A DNA stretch of 64,000 nucleotides, taken from Caulobacter segnis (GTDB taxonomy: Bacteria; Pseudomonadota; Alphaproteobacteria; Caulobacterales; Caulobacteraceae). Below are positions 1 through 8,746 of this stretch, one piece after another. The stretch lies in contig NZ_CP096040.1 of assembly GCF_023935105.1 (NCBI RefSeq), positions 4,879,001-4,943,000 on the forward strand. The letters run 5' to 3'. Each line of letters begins with the position of its first letter. Position 1 is the stretch's first letter. The translations under genes were made by a program, and so were the position numbers. Under the pieces are notes generated by a model, which saw only the letters and a list, made by a program, of their open reading frames with translations, was not told where the DNA came from and did no database searches.

Positions 1-515
1 AGGATGTCGGACAGGAACAGCACCTTGTCGTCCTCAAGCCCGTCGGGAATGACGATCGGTCCGACGTCGCTATAGGGCACGCGCACATACTCGGCCTGGC
101 CGCCGGCATAGCCGCCGGTCATGTGGGAATAGCCAAAGAGGCCGGTCATCGCCGTGCCGTAGGCGATCTCGCCCAGGTCCTGGGTCTCGGCCGGATTGGA
201 GTTCTCGCAGCCGGAGAACTGCTGTTTCTCGCAATGGAAGCACTTGCCGCAGGCGATCACGAAGGGGACCACGACGCGCTGGCCCTTCTGCAGGGTCGAG
301 CTCGGGCCGGTCTCGACGACCTCGCCCATGAACTCGTGGCCCAGGATGTCGCCCTTTTCCATCGAGGGGATCATGCTGTCGTAGAGGCGCAGGTCCGAGC
401 CGCAGATGGCCGTCGAGGTGATCTTGATGATGGCGTCGCGGGGGTTGACGATCTTGGGATCGGGCACGGTGTCCATGCGAACGTCGTGTTTGCCGTGCCA
501 GGTCAGGGCGCGCAT
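1..515 (-). CDS. Zinc-dependent alcohol dehydrogenase, 3' end outside window
   Basis: Medium-chain dehydrogenase of the formaldehyde/alcohol dehydrogenase type; it would oxidise an alcohol or aldehyde adduct with NAD(P) in the cytoplasm. Seen directly: start ATG at 515 behind AGGAGA, then MRALTWHGKHDV, the catalytic zinc region TAICGSDLRLYD, the GHEFMGEV helix, and a structural-zinc lobe with four cysteines spaced CxxCxxC...C. About 171 codons are present; the nucleotide-binding half and the end lie beyond base 1. It follows the SRPBCC gene by 28 nt on the same strand, so the two are probably cotranscribed. The exact substrate cannot be read from the fragment. Confidence 0.9.
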   Translation of the reverse strand, partial: MRALTWHGKHDVRMDTVPDPKIVNPRDAIIKITSTAICGSDLRLYDSMIPSMEKGDILGHEFMGEVVETGPSSTLQKGQRVVVPFVIACGKCFHCEKQQFSGCENSNPAETQDLGEIAYGTAMTGLFGYSHMTGGYAGGQAEYVRVPYSDVGPIVIPDGLEDDKVLFLSDI

Positions 516-543
516 GGGCGTCTCCTAGAAATAGGGTGAGGAA

Positions 544-1131
544 TCAGCCTTGCGGCGCGGCGTCTTGGAACTTGGCGGTGGAGATCTCGCCGGTTTCCAT
601 CAGTTGCTTGAAGCGGCGTAGTTCGCGGCGGGCCTGGATCTTCGGCTCCTTCTGAAAGAGCTTGGCGATCAGCTTGCCCAGATCACCGCCAGGCGGCTCA
701 TAGGCGATGGTGGCGGTGACCTCCGTCCCGCGACCGGGCGGGGCATCCTTGAACGCGATCCGGCCGGCGTTCCTGATGTCGGCGCCCTCCACCGACTCCC
801 AGGCCAGGACCTCGTTCTCGACCTCCTCGGTTAGCACGCTGTCCCATTCGACCGTCTTGCCGGCCGGCGCCTTGACCACCCAGTGCGAGCGGCGATCGTC
901 GCCGGGCGTGACGCTTTCGACATTCTCCATGAAGAGCGCCAGATTGCGAAAATCGCGCCAGAACGCGTAGAGCTCCGCACGGGGACGATTGATGGTCACG
1001 GTGCGCCCGACCAGAGCCGCCTTATGCCAGCCGCGCTCCTCGGCGACCTCGTGGGCGATATCGCGCTGATGCACGGCGGCCGTCAAAGGGGCGTCGCTTT
1101 GCAGCGCGCGGGCGATCGTCTCATCGGACAT
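544..1131 (-). CDS. SRPBCC (START/COQ10-like) family protein
   Basis: 195-residue soluble protein. From about residue 42 it shows the polyketide-cyclase/COQ10 pattern: TVTINRPRAELYAFWRDF, then FMENVESVT, HWVVKAPAG, and EVLAWESVEGADI with GRIAFKDAPPGRGTEV, as in proteins that bind a hydrophobic ligand in a helix-grip cavity. The start is preceded by AGGAGATCGACG. No signal peptide or membrane segment is visible. It is the first gene of a minus-strand pair with the zinc dehydrogenase. Pairs of this kind are common in alphaproteobacterial stress islands, but the ligand is unknown. Confidence 0.85.
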   Translation of the reverse strand: MSDETIARALQSDAPLTAAVHQRDIAHEVAEERGWHKAALVGRTVTINRPRAELYAFWRDFRNLALFMENVESVTPGDDRRSHWVVKAPAGKTVEWDSVLTEEVENEVLAWESVEGADIRNAGRIAFKDAPPGRGTEVTATIAYEPPGGDLGKLIAKLFQKEPKIQARRELRRFKQLMETGEISTAKFQDAAPQG

Positions 1132-1441
1132 CGTCGATCTCCTGGGGGTTTGGAAAGATCAAGTGGGCCGATGCGCCTGTTGTTCCGACGGCCAAGGTCC
1201 GTCGCGCCCCAACCCATCAAATGAAGGGCGTCGTGCTGCGCCCCCTCGATTCCTCAACGGTTTCAGCGGTTTTCCCGCCTGCGGCCGGCGCCGAGTCTCC
1301 GACATTGGAACGCACACTCGAACGCCTCCGTTTGTGCAGCTCACGGCCTCCCTGGCGAGGTTGACGCAATACGACGCTTGCAGGCGGACACCGCACTCAG
1401 CGCCCGGGCCCGCGCCTCGCAAACGGTTTGGAGTGACAGGC
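1132..1441. other. Divergent promoter region, SRPBCC / cyanophycin operon
   Basis: 310 nt between divergent genes. The plus-strand reading frame of the diiron protein is open back to 1163, but its extra N-terminal part reads as arginine/proline-rich low-complexity sequence, so I treat this stretch as noncoding. It holds a likely EcfG-type promoter (1307-1332) and a TTGACG hexamer at 1361-1366 with no convincing partner -10. Confidence 0.6.
1307..1332 (+). promoter_or_regulatory. Putative EcfG/SigT-type general stress promoter
   Basis: GGAAC at 1307-1311, 17 nt spacer, CGTT at 1329-1332. This matches the alphaproteobacterial EcfG (Caulobacter SigT) consensus GGAAC-N16/17-CGTT. It points toward the diiron protein and cyanophycin genes, about 110 nt before the chosen ATG. 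Function is inferred from the motif alone. Confidence 0.5.
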
Positions 1442-2374
1442 ATGTTTGGTGGTGAGCGACTGTCCCGCCTGGGCGACTTCAGCCCGCAATTCCCCGACGC
1501 CGACGCCCTGCACAAGGGCCTGGCCCACTGGAACCACCACCGGCTCTCGCCGCGCGCGCCAGCCGTCGACTGGCGGGAAGAACTCATCGACGAGGGCAAG
1601 ATGAGGCGCCTGGAAGGCGAGTTCATCGAAGCTTTCCGCGATCACGTCGCTCCCCTCGTCGACGAGGTCCCACAGGACGCCGAAGGCTTCGTGGCCTGGT
1701 TCGAAACCCTGAAGGACCACGGTCCTGGTCAATGGGATCCGCTGTTCGACTGGCTGGAGGGCGCGGCCTCGTTCGAGGATCTCAAATGGTTTCTGACCCA
1801 GGAGGCCGCCGGCGAGGCCGGCTTCGACGACCTGGTGGCCCTCACTCAGGTCAAGGTTTCCGACCGCGCCAAGCTTGAGCTGGCCCGCAACTACTGGGAC
1901 GAGATGGGCCGAGGCAACGCCAAGGGCATGCACGGCCCGATGCTTTCGCGAACGACGGCGACCCTGGGCCTGACGCCGACCATCGACACCACCCTTTGGC
2001 AGTCGCTGTGCCTGGCCAACACCATGACCGCATTCGCGACCACCCGCCGATACGCTTGGCACTCGATCGGCGCCCTCGGCGTGGTCGAACTGACGGCCCC
2101 GACGCGCGTGGCCTGCGTCGACGCTGGTCTGAAGCGCGTCGGTGTCTCGCCCGAAGCCCGGAAGTATTTCGCGCTCCACGCCCAGCTCGACATCGAGCAC
2201 TCCAAGGCCTGGAACGCCGAGGCGCTCATCCCGCTGGTGTCGGAAGATCCGTCGCGGGCCCGGTTCATCGCCGAGGGCGCGATCATGCGCCTGATCTGCG
2301 GCGAGCAGTGCTTCGACACCTATCGCGCCCACCTCTGGGCCCACACCCACCCGCTCGTCTACGCGGCCGAGTAG
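1442..2374 (+). CDS. Haem-oxygenase-like diiron (iron-containing redox) protein
   Basis: 310 residues. The motif NYWDEMGRGNAKGMHGPML (about residues 150-168) is the signature of the Haem_oxygenas_2 / 'iron-containing redox enzyme' fold shared with UndA- and SznF-like diiron oxidases. Candidate iron ligands are E121, E147, H164, E216, H246, D250 and H253 (in LDIEHSKAW). The start at 1442 follows GGAG with an 8-nt spacer; the open frame upstream looks noncoding. It is the first gene of the cyanophycin operon, 10 nt before the next gene. The family acts on amino acids, fatty acids or their derivatives; the substrate here is unknown. A role in modifying arginine, aspartate or the dipeptide is only a guess from context. 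Confidence 0.8.
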   Translation: MFGGERLSRLGDFSPQFPDADALHKGLAHWNHHRLSPRAPAVDWREELIDEGKMRRLEGEFIEAFRDHVAPLVDEVPQDAEGFVAWFETLKDHGPGQWDPLFDWLEGAASFEDLKWFLTQEAAGEAGFDDLVALTQVKVSDRAKLELARNYWDEMGRGNAKGMHGPMLSRTTATLGLTPTIDTTLWQSLCLANTMTAFATTRRYAWHSIGALGVVELTAPTRVACVDAGLKRVGVSPEARKYFALHAQLDIEHSKAWNAEALIPLVSEDPSRARFIAEGAIMRLICGEQCFDTYRAHLWAHTHPLVYAAE

Positions 2375-2384
2375 GGAGGCGTCG

Positions 2385-2630
2385 ATGGCGTGCGTGTTCG
2401 AGGTTTCCCCCTTCGACGGAGGCTGGGCGGTCAAGCTGTGCGACACCGGCGAGGTCCTGTTCTTCGAGACTGGCGGTCAGGCCGAACGGGAAGCCAGACG
2501 CCTCGCGGCGGCGCATCCTGGCGACGCTCGCGTCCGTGTGCTGGATCTGCGGCGCGCTCTGGTCGGCGAGTGGCCCGCGCCGCCCGTGCTCCCGGCCAGC
2601 TTTCCCTACGCGCTCGGAGCTCCGGCATGA
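2385..2630 (+). CDS. Small hypothetical protein, DUF2188-like
   Basis: 81 residues, no signal peptide or membrane segment. WAVKLCDTGEVLFFETGGQAEREARRLA resembles, split over the strand-turn-helix, the small DUF2188 pattern: a tryptophan-starting strand followed by an Ala/Arg-rich helix. This likeness is by eye only. Its stop overlaps the start of the next small gene as ATGA (2627-2630), and it begins 10 nt after the diiron gene, so it belongs to the cyanophycin operon. Function unknown. Confidence 0.65.
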   Translation: MACVFEVSPFDGGWAVKLCDTGEVLFFETGGQAEREARRLAAAHPGDARVRVLDLRRALVGEWPAPPVLPASFPYALGAPA

Positions 2631-2896
2631 GCGGCCAGATCCTTGCCCAGCCCCTGCGCCCGGCAGGCCAGCGCACGATTGCCCAAGCCGCACCGCCCAT
2701 GGTGCGCTTCTCGATCACGCCAACCCAGCAGGGGATCTGGCTCTGGCGGACCTTCGATCAGGCCGGCCAGCTTCGCGCCCAAGGCCTGGCCTCGACCCGC
2801 AAGCAGGCCGCCGCCCTCGTGATCCGCCAGATCCTATTGGTGAGCGCCCGCGGCGCCACGCCCCCCCTTCCTCATCTTTCCGCGAAGGCGGCCTGA
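2627..2896 (+). CDS. Small hypothetical protein preceding cphA
   Basis: 89 residues, start coupled by an ATGA overlap to the preceding gene, stop 3 nt before cphA. The core MVRFSITPTQQGIWLWRTF followed by a Gln/Ala-rich helix STRKQAAALVIRQILL again resembles a one-strand-sheet/helix module like its neighbour, so the two may be diverged relatives. The C-terminal tail is Ala/Pro-rich. I recognise no named family. Translational coupling suggests stoichiometric production with the neighbours. Confidence 0.6.
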   Translation: MSGQILAQPLRPAGQRTIAQAAPPMVRFSITPTQQGIWLWRTFDQAGQLRAQGLASTRKQAAALVIRQILLVSARGATPPLPHLSAKAA

Positions 2897-2899
2897 AGT

Positions 2900-5638
2900 A
2901 TGCGTGTTCTCGAAGTCGCGACCTATCGCGGCCCTCACCTCTACGCCTCCCGCCCGATGGTGCGGATTCAGTTGGATCTGGGCCAGCTCGAGACCTGGCC
3001 GACCCAGCGCATTCACGGCTTTACGGATCGGCTGCTCGTCACGCTTCCGGGTTTGGGAGCGCATGGATGCTCCTATAAGGCCCCCGGCGGCCTCGTCATG
3101 CGGATGCGCGAGGGCACCTGGCTTGGTCATGTCATCGAGCATGTCGCCCTGGAGCTGCAGAAGCTGGCGGGCGTCGAGGTCGGACGCGGAAAGACCCGGT
3201 CGGTCAAGGGCCGGCCCGGCGTCTACAACATCCTCTACGTCTACGAGGGCGAGGCCTTGGGCCGGGCCGCCGGCCGCGCGGCCATCGAACTGGTTCACAG
3301 CGTGTTGCCCCGCGAACTGCAGGGGGTGGAGGGCCTGGACCGGATCGCGCCGGCGATCGGCGGCCTGACACCGCCTCTGTTCGACCTGAAGGCCACGCTC
3401 GATGCGCTCAAGGCGATCGCACGGCGCGGGGCGCTGGGCCCGACCACCCGGTCCCTCGTCCAGGAGGCGCGTCGCCGCGGCATTCCCGTACAGCGGCTGG
3501 ACGAGCAGAGCCTTATCCAGCTGGGTTGGGGCGCTCGTCGCAAGATGCTCCGCGCCAGCATCACCGGCCAGACGAGCCACATCGCCGTCGAGACCGCCGG
3601 CGACAAGGCCCTGACCAAGAGCCTCCTGGCGGGGGCCGGCGTGCCGGTCCCGCGCGGCGGCGTGGTGCGCACGCTCGAAGAGGCGCTGGTCGAAGCCGAA
3701 CGCATCAAGGGGCCCGTCGTGCTCAAGCCGCTGAATGGCAACCATGGCCGCGGCGTCAGCTTGGCCCTGGAGACGCCGGATCAGGTCCGCTGGGGTTACG
3801 AGCAGGCGACCAAGCATGGCCGGCGGGTCATCGTCGAAGAGCAATATGTTGGGCGCGACTACCGGATCCTCGTGGTCGGCGGTCAGGTCGTCGCTGTCGC
3901 CGAACGCGTCCCGGCCCAGGTGATCGGCGATGGCCAAGGCGCCGTGGCTCAGCTCATCGAGGCCGTGAACGCCGATCCGCGACGCGGGATCGGGCACGAA
4001 CGGGTCATGACCCGCATCGTCATCGACGACCAGGTCATGGACATGCTGGCCCGGGCCGGCCTGTCGCTCGAGTCGGTTCCCACCGCCGGGCAAGTGGTCG
4101 CCCTGCGGGCCACGGCCAATCTCTCGACCGGCGGGACGGCGATTGACCGCACCGACGTGATCCACCCCGACAACGCCGCCATCGCCCGGCGCGCCGCTCT
4201 CACGGTCGGACTGGACGTGGCCGGCATCGACTTCATGGCCCCCGACATCACCCGGTCGGTCCGCGAGACCGGCGGGGGCATCGTCGAGGTCAACGCCGCT
4301 CCGGGCTTTCGCATGCACCTGGAGCCTTCCGAAGGGCGGCCGCGCGACGTGGCCAAGGCCGTCATCGCCGAGCTTTTCCCCCCCGGGACGCGCAGCCGCA
4401 TCCCGATCGTCGCGGTCACCGGAACCAACGGCAAATCCACGGTGGTGCGCATGGTCGCCCGGATCGCGCGCGAGATGGGCAAGACCGTGGGCCTGACCAA
4501 CACCACCGGCGTCTATGTCAACGACGAGAAGGTGCTCGACGCCGACGCCAGCGGCCCCAAGAGCGCACGCATGGTGCTGCGGGACCCGACGGTCGAGGTC
4601 GCGGTGCTCGAGACCGCGCGTGGCGGCATGCTTCGCGAGGGCCTGGCCTTCGATCGCTGCGACGTCGGCATCGTGCTCAACGTCTCGGCCGACCATCTGG
4701 GCCTGAAGGGCATCGACACCCTGGACGATTTGGCGGCCGTAAAGTCGATCGTCACCGAGACGGTGTCGCGCCGGGGGATCAGCGTGCTCAACGCCGACGA
4801 CCCGCTGACCTTGCGCATGGCGCGCCACGCCGGGGGCCGGATCGGCTACTTCACGCTGAACGGCGGCTTCGAGATGAGCCCGTTCCTGCAGAAGCATGTC
4901 GCCGAAGGCGGCCTTCTGGCGGCGCTCGAGCCCTCGGTCCGCGGCGGCGAACTGGTGCTATACGACAGGGGCGCGCGCTGGTCGCTGATGCACGCCGACG
5001 AACTCCCCTCGACCCTGCAGGGCTTGGCTCGGTTCAATGTCGCCAACGCTCTGGCCGCGGTCCTCGCCGGCCACGGCCTGGGCGCTAGCCCGGCGATCAT
5101 GGCCGCGGCGCTCGGGGCCTTCACCTCTTCGCACGCCGAGAACCCTGGGCGGTTCAACGTGCACGATGCGCATGGCTTCCGCGTCATCGTCGACTACGCC
5201 CACAACCCCGGGGCCATGCGGGCCATGGGCGAGCTGGTCGCCCAGCTGCGCCCCAGGGTCGGGCGGGTGATCGGCGTGGTCAGCATCCCGGGCGATCGTC
5301 GCGACGAGGACATCCTGGAGATGGGCGCCATCGCCGCGGAGATGTTCGACGAGCTGATCTTCCGCGAACGCCCTGACGGCCGCGGTCGCCCCTCCGGCTC
5401 GGTCCTGTCCCTGCTGACCGACGGCGCCCTTGGAACAGGCTTCCCCGACGAGCGCATCCATCGCATCCTCAGCGAGGCGCGCTCGGTCGACGCGGCCCTT
5501 CGCATGGCTCGGCCCGGCGATCTCGTCTTGGTCTTCCCCACTGCTGTCGATGCGGTGTGGAAGCAGGTCACCTCCTTCCGGCCGGCCGAACCGGGCGCGG
5601 CGTCTCTCCAGGCAGAAGACGGCCTGGCCTATGTCTGA
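2900..5638 (+). CDS. cphA: Cyanophycin synthetase
   Basis: 912 residues, normal for CphA1. It polymerises aspartate and arginine into multi-L-arginyl-poly-L-aspartate using ATP. Three modules are visible: an N-terminal domain (about 1-160, opening MRVLEVATYRGPHLYAS), an ATP-grasp domain with PVVLKPLNGNHGRGVS near residue 274 and GGIVEVNAAPGFRMHL near residue 465, and a Mur-ligase-like domain with the P-loop VTGTNGKSTVVRM near residues 506-516 and VDYAHNPGAMRAM near 763. The gene is intact, begins 3 nt after the small gene and overlaps the peptidase by 8 nt. Product should form intracellular nitrogen granules. Confidence 0.96.
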   Translation: MRVLEVATYRGPHLYASRPMVRIQLDLGQLETWPTQRIHGFTDRLLVTLPGLGAHGCSYKAPGGLVMRMREGTWLGHVIEHVALELQKLAGVEVGRGKTRSVKGRPGVYNILYVYEGEALGRAAGRAAIELVHSVLPRELQGVEGLDRIAPAIGGLTPPLFDLKATLDALKAIARRGALGPTTRSLVQEARRRGIPVQRLDEQSLIQLGWGARRKMLRASITGQTSHIAVETAGDKALTKSLLAGAGVPVPRGGVVRTLEEALVEAERIKGPVVLKPLNGNHGRGVSLALETPDQVRWGYEQATKHGRRVIVEEQYVGRDYRILVVGGQVVAVAERVPAQVIGDGQGAVAQLIEAVNADPRRGIGHERVMTRIVIDDQVMDMLARAGLSLESVPTAGQVVALRATANLSTGGTAIDRTDVIHPDNAAIARRAALTVGLDVAGIDFMAPDITRSVRETGGGIVEVNAAPGFRMHLEPSEGRPRDVAKAVIAELFPPGTRSRIPIVAVTGTNGKSTVVRMVARIAREMGKTVGLTNTTGVYVNDEKVLDADASGPKSARMVLRDPTVEVAVLETARGGMLREGLAFDRCDVGIVLNVSADHLGLKGIDTLDDLAAVKSIVTETVSRRGISVLNADDPLTLRMARHAGGRIGYFTLNGGFEMSPFLQKHVAEGGLLAALEPSVRGGELVLYDRGARWSLMHADELPSTLQGLARFNVANALAAVLAGHGLGASPAIMAAALGAFTSSHAENPGRFNVHDAHGFRVIVDYAHNPGAMRAMGELVAQLRPRVGRVIGVVSIPGDRRDEDILEMGAIAAEMFDELIFRERPDGRGRPSGSVLSLLTDGALGTGFPDERIHRILSEARSVDAALRMARPGDLVLVFPTAVDAVWKQVTSFRPAEPGAASLQAEDGLAYV

Positions 5639-6500
5639 GTGGGCGATCATCGTCCATGGCGGCGCAAAGGACATTCCGCCCGGCCAGGAGCAGGCCCATC
5701 GGGACGGCTGCCTAGCGGCGCTGCGGGCCGGTCAGGCCATCCTCGAAGGGGGCGGCTCCGCCCTTGCCGCGGTGGAGGCAGCCACGCGCGCCCTGGAAGA
5801 CGATCCGACCTTCAACGCCGGCTACGGCGCGGTCGTCAACGCCAAGGGCGAGGTGGAGCTCGACGCGGCGATTATGGACGGCAAGACCCTGGCGGTCGGC
5901 GGCGTCGCTGCGGTCACGACCCTACGCCATCCGGTCTCGGTCGCCGCGGCCATGCTGCCCGAAAGGCCCGTTCTGCTGGTCGGCGATGGGGCCGAGGCCT
6001 TCGCCCGCGACCATGGCGGCGAGTTCTGCGCGCCGTCGGACCTGCTGGTCGAACGCGTCGGCGACCCCGGCTGCGATACGGTTGGATGTGTGGCCCTCGA
6101 CCGTTACGGCGACATCGCCGCCGCGACCTCGACCGGCGGCCTGAGCGGGTCCCACCCCGGACGGGTCGGCGACAGCCCCCTGCCCGGCTGTGGCCTCTAT
6201 GCCGACAACGCCGTGGGCGGGGTTTCGCTGTCGGGGGAAGGCGAAAGCCTGATCCGCACAACCCTGGCCGCGCGCCTGATGCGTGCGCTGGAAGCCTTGC
6301 CGCCTGGCAAGGCGATTGACGCAGCCTTGACCTATCTCGCCCGCGTCGGCGGCGAGGCGGGGCTGATCGTCATCGACACCCACGGCCGCCTCGACTGGGG
6401 CCACAACAGCGCGCGGTTCGCCGTCGCCCATGCCAGCGCCGGCCAGCCGGCCCAGGCCTTCGTCAACCGGGCCGAGGACGCCCGAAAGGATCCCTCATGA
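5631..6500 (+). CDS. iaaA: Isoaspartyl peptidase / type III asparaginase
   Basis: 289-residue Ntn-hydrolase of the plant-type asparaginase family. The autocleavage and nucleophile site is the Thr of GCDTVGCVALD (T150), and GYGAVVN and GGLSGSHPGRVGDSP are further family motifs. It should split the beta-Asp-Arg dipeptide released by cyanophycinase into aspartate and arginine. The start ATG lies inside the end of cphA (8-nt overlap), and the stop overlaps cphB as ATGA, so synthesis and both degradation steps are coupled in one transcript. Confidence 0.93.
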   Translation: MSEWAIIVHGGAKDIPPGQEQAHRDGCLAALRAGQAILEGGGSALAAVEAATRALEDDPTFNAGYGAVVNAKGEVELDAAIMDGKTLAVGGVAAVTTLRHPVSVAAAMLPERPVLLVGDGAEAFARDHGGEFCAPSDLLVERVGDPGCDTVGCVALDRYGDIAAATSTGGLSGSHPGRVGDSPLPGCGLYADNAVGGVSLSGEGESLIRTTLAARLMRALEALPPGKAIDAALTYLARVGGEAGLIVIDTHGRLDWGHNSARFAVAHASAGQPAQAFVNRAEDARKDPS

Positions 6501-7312
6501 GCAATACCGGCGCCGAGGGCCCGCTGATCATCATCGGCGGCCACGAGGACAAGGAGGGCGACAAGATCATTCTCAAAGCCGTGGCCGAACGCCTGAGGGG
6601 GGGGCGCCTCGTTCTGGCGACCATCGCCTCGCACGCGCCGGAGGGCTATTTCGAGACCTACCAGAAGGCTTTCGCCTCGCTGGGCGTCACCGATCTGGTC
6701 GAGCTCTACATCGAAGATCGCGCCGAAACCCACGCCGGCGAAAAGCTCGCCCTCCTTGACGGCGCGACGGGCGTGTTCTTCTCGGGCGGCGACCAGCTGC
6801 GTATCAGCAGCCAGATCGGCGACACGCCGATCGAGGCGCGCATCCGCGAGATCTGGCGCGGCGGCGGGGTGCTGGCGGGCACCTCGGCCGGGGCGTCGGT
6901 GATGAGCGACACCATGATGGTGCGCGGCGCCAGCGCCGAAACCCACCGGATCGGCGACCTGCAGATGGCTCCTGGCCTGGGCCTCGTCCGCGACGCCATC
7001 ATCGACCAGCATTTCGCTGAACGTGGCCGGATCGGCCGGCTGCTGGGCGCCGTCGCCCAGAGCCCGCGCGTGCTGGGCGTCGGCATCGACGAAGACACCG
7101 CGATCATCCTGCAGAACGACGACTTCAAGGTGATCGGCAGCGGCGCGGTCTACGTCGTCGACGCCGAGGGCGTCAGCGCCTCCAACATCGCCGAGGCTCG
7201 CGCCGAGCGCGCCCTATCGATCTTCGACGTTCGCCTGCATGTCCTGGCCAGCGGCGACGGGCTCAACCTGAAAACACGACGTCCGCATGGCCAGTCGCAG
7301 GCCTTCGACTAG
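6497..7312 (+). CDS. cphB: Cyanophycinase
   Basis: 271-residue serine peptidase of family S51. GPLIIIGGHEDKEGDK at the start and the nucleophile elbow LAGTSAGASVMS (S130) are diagnostic, with FFSGGDQLR near residue 95. It hydrolyses cyanophycin to beta-Asp-Arg dipeptides inside the cell. No signal peptide is present, which agrees with intracellular turnover. ATGA overlap with the peptidase; the stop overlaps the convergent methyltransferase stop by 4 nt, leaving no room for a separate terminator. Confidence 0.95.
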   Translation: MSNTGAEGPLIIIGGHEDKEGDKIILKAVAERLRGGRLVLATIASHAPEGYFETYQKAFASLGVTDLVELYIEDRAETHAGEKLALLDGATGVFFSGGDQLRISSQIGDTPIEARIREIWRGGGVLAGTSAGASVMSDTMMVRGASAETHRIGDLQMAPGLGLVRDAIIDQHFAERGRIGRLLGAVAQSPRVLGVGIDEDTAIILQNDDFKVIGSGAVYVVDAEGVSASNIAEARAERALSIFDVRLHVLASGDGLNLKTRRPHGQSQAFD

Positions 7313-8271
7313 ACGAGGCGCTGGATGACAGCGCCGACGGCGGCGATACGCTCGACATCGCCATAAGCCTCGCGCCGCAGCTCGCCCGAGAAGATGTCCG
7401 GGTCGAGCTCCTCGTAGCTCAGGTGATAAGCCTCGCCCGCAACCATCTCTTCCAACGCCAGGCGCAAGGCGTCGATACCGCCATCGAGGATGGCGCTGCC
7501 GGTGTAGAGCACGAACTTGCCGCCGATGGTCAGACGCTCAAGAGCCTGCCTTGCCCAGTCCAGCGCCAGGCGGGCGCCATGCATGCCGCCGCCGTCCTTG
7601 TAGGCGCGTCCCGAAGCGCCAGCGACATAGGGCGGATTGGCGACGATCAGGTCGTAAGGGCCGGGCAACGCGGCCATCCCGTCGCTTCGCCGGGTTTGCG
7701 CCACCACGCCGGCGTGGGCGCTGTTGACGGCCGCCAGGTCCAGGGCGGCGTTGTTGACGTCGCCCAGCTCGAGACGGGCTCCGGGATGCAGCCGCGCGGC
7801 CACGAGGCCGCCGACGCCGGCGCCGCAGCCGATCTCGGCGATCGAGCCGACGCTGTCGCCGTAGGTCGCCTGCCGGATCAGGCGTGCGAAGCGATAGGAG
7901 TCGGGCCCCAGGAAAACGGCGTCAGCCGTGTTCGCCGGGAAGGCCGAGTGGAAGAACAGCGTCCCCGCCAGGCGCGACACGCGCAGCCGGCTAAGACAGC
8001 GGCTATCGTCCCATGCCAGGAGATCAGCCTGCTCCAGCAGCGCCAACAGGTCCGGATCAAGATTGGCCGGCGCGACCGCAAGGCTCCAGCCCAGCAGCGC
8101 GCGAAGCGGCGCGCCCTGCGACAGCCGTCTTTCCAGCGCGCGCCGGGACACCGAAGGCGTCGGCGTGACGAAGTCGTAACCGTGGGCGTCAAGCCATCGC
8201 AGGACGGCCCGCCGCGCCATGCCAGGCGACGAAGCGCCCTGCGGCAAGGCTTCCGAAATCTCGGCTCTCAT
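7309..8271 (-). CDS. Class I SAM-dependent methyltransferase (HemK/PrmC-like fold)
   Basis: 320 residues. The SAM-binding motif AEIGCGAGVGGLVAARL (about 145-162) and the NPPY motif in DLIVANPPYVAG identify an N-methyltransferase of the HemK/RsmC/TrmN type that acts on a planar nitrogen. The N-terminal 130 residues are specific to this protein and do not show the usual PrmC GQ-methylation recognition region that I would recognise. It is convergent with cphB. Substrate unassigned. Confidence 0.8.
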   Translation of the reverse strand: MRAEISEALPQGASSPGMARRAVLRWLDAHGYDFVTPTPSVSRRALERRLSQGAPLRALLGWSLAVAPANLDPDLLALLEQADLLAWDDSRCLSRLRVSRLAGTLFFHSAFPANTADAVFLGPDSYRFARLIRQATYGDSVGSIAEIGCGAGVGGLVAARLHPGARLELGDVNNAALDLAAVNSAHAGVVAQTRRSDGMAALPGPYDLIVANPPYVAGASGRAYKDGGGMHGARLALDWARQALERLTIGGKFVLYTGSAILDGGIDALRLALEEMVAGEAYHLSYEELDPDIFSGELRREAYGDVERIAAVGAVIQRLV

Positions 8272-8746
8272 CCGTAGGGTCCCTCCGATAGGGGCTCGAT
8301 CCGGAGCGGAAGGACGAGCCGAGCGCGCTCTCGGGGCCTGTTCCCGCGCGGCTTGCCAATAAATCGACGTCTCGCAAGAGGTTCCATCGCTGACCGTTTG
8401 AGCTTGTCACCGAACGCCCGGCTCACGACGCGATCGACCAAGCACGGGTCGTACGTCAGGCTTCAGACCGGCTCGCTATGGAGTCGGTCGGCCACGGTCA
8501 TGCGCGAGGCCTTCAGGCATCTCAGGTGGCCGGGGGGTGTCGGGCGCGGTCGCCTGACCCATCGCGCGCCAGAGCCTTGGCCGCCGCCTTTTCGGCGGCT
8601 TTGGCCGCCTTGATGCATACGCTGCGCCTGAGCGTCGGAAATTCACTCTCCCGAGATTCGTAGAAGCGCCTAAGCCTCGCCGCAGACGCTGCTGGGAAAG
8701 CCAGTCTTAAGCGCGCGGTAAACCGGGTCTTTAATACGCCGTCTGG
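8272..8746. other. 475-nt intergenic stretch, possible gene remnant
   Basis: No convincing intact gene. On the minus strand an open stretch ending at the stop 8522-8524 reads RFYESRESEFPTLRRSV followed by a Lys/Ala-rich helix, which looks like the C-terminus of a small protein but has no plausible start and only moderate codon bias. A short GC hairpin with a TTTTC loop lies at 8583-8599. The 5' part should carry the methyltransferase promoter. Confidence 0.35.

Noticed and set aside
1163..1441. N-terminal extension of the diiron protein
   Set aside because: The frame is open but encodes low-complexity Arg/Pro sequence, lies over a likely promoter, and a good ribosome site precedes ATG 1442.
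2834..4897. Long minus-strand open frame (687 codons) antisense to cphA
   Set aside because: His/Gly/Arg-rich shadow of a high-GC gene; the plus strand encodes an intact CphA with all motifs. Similar antisense frames over the S9 peptidase, carboxylase and MFS genes were dropped for the same reason.
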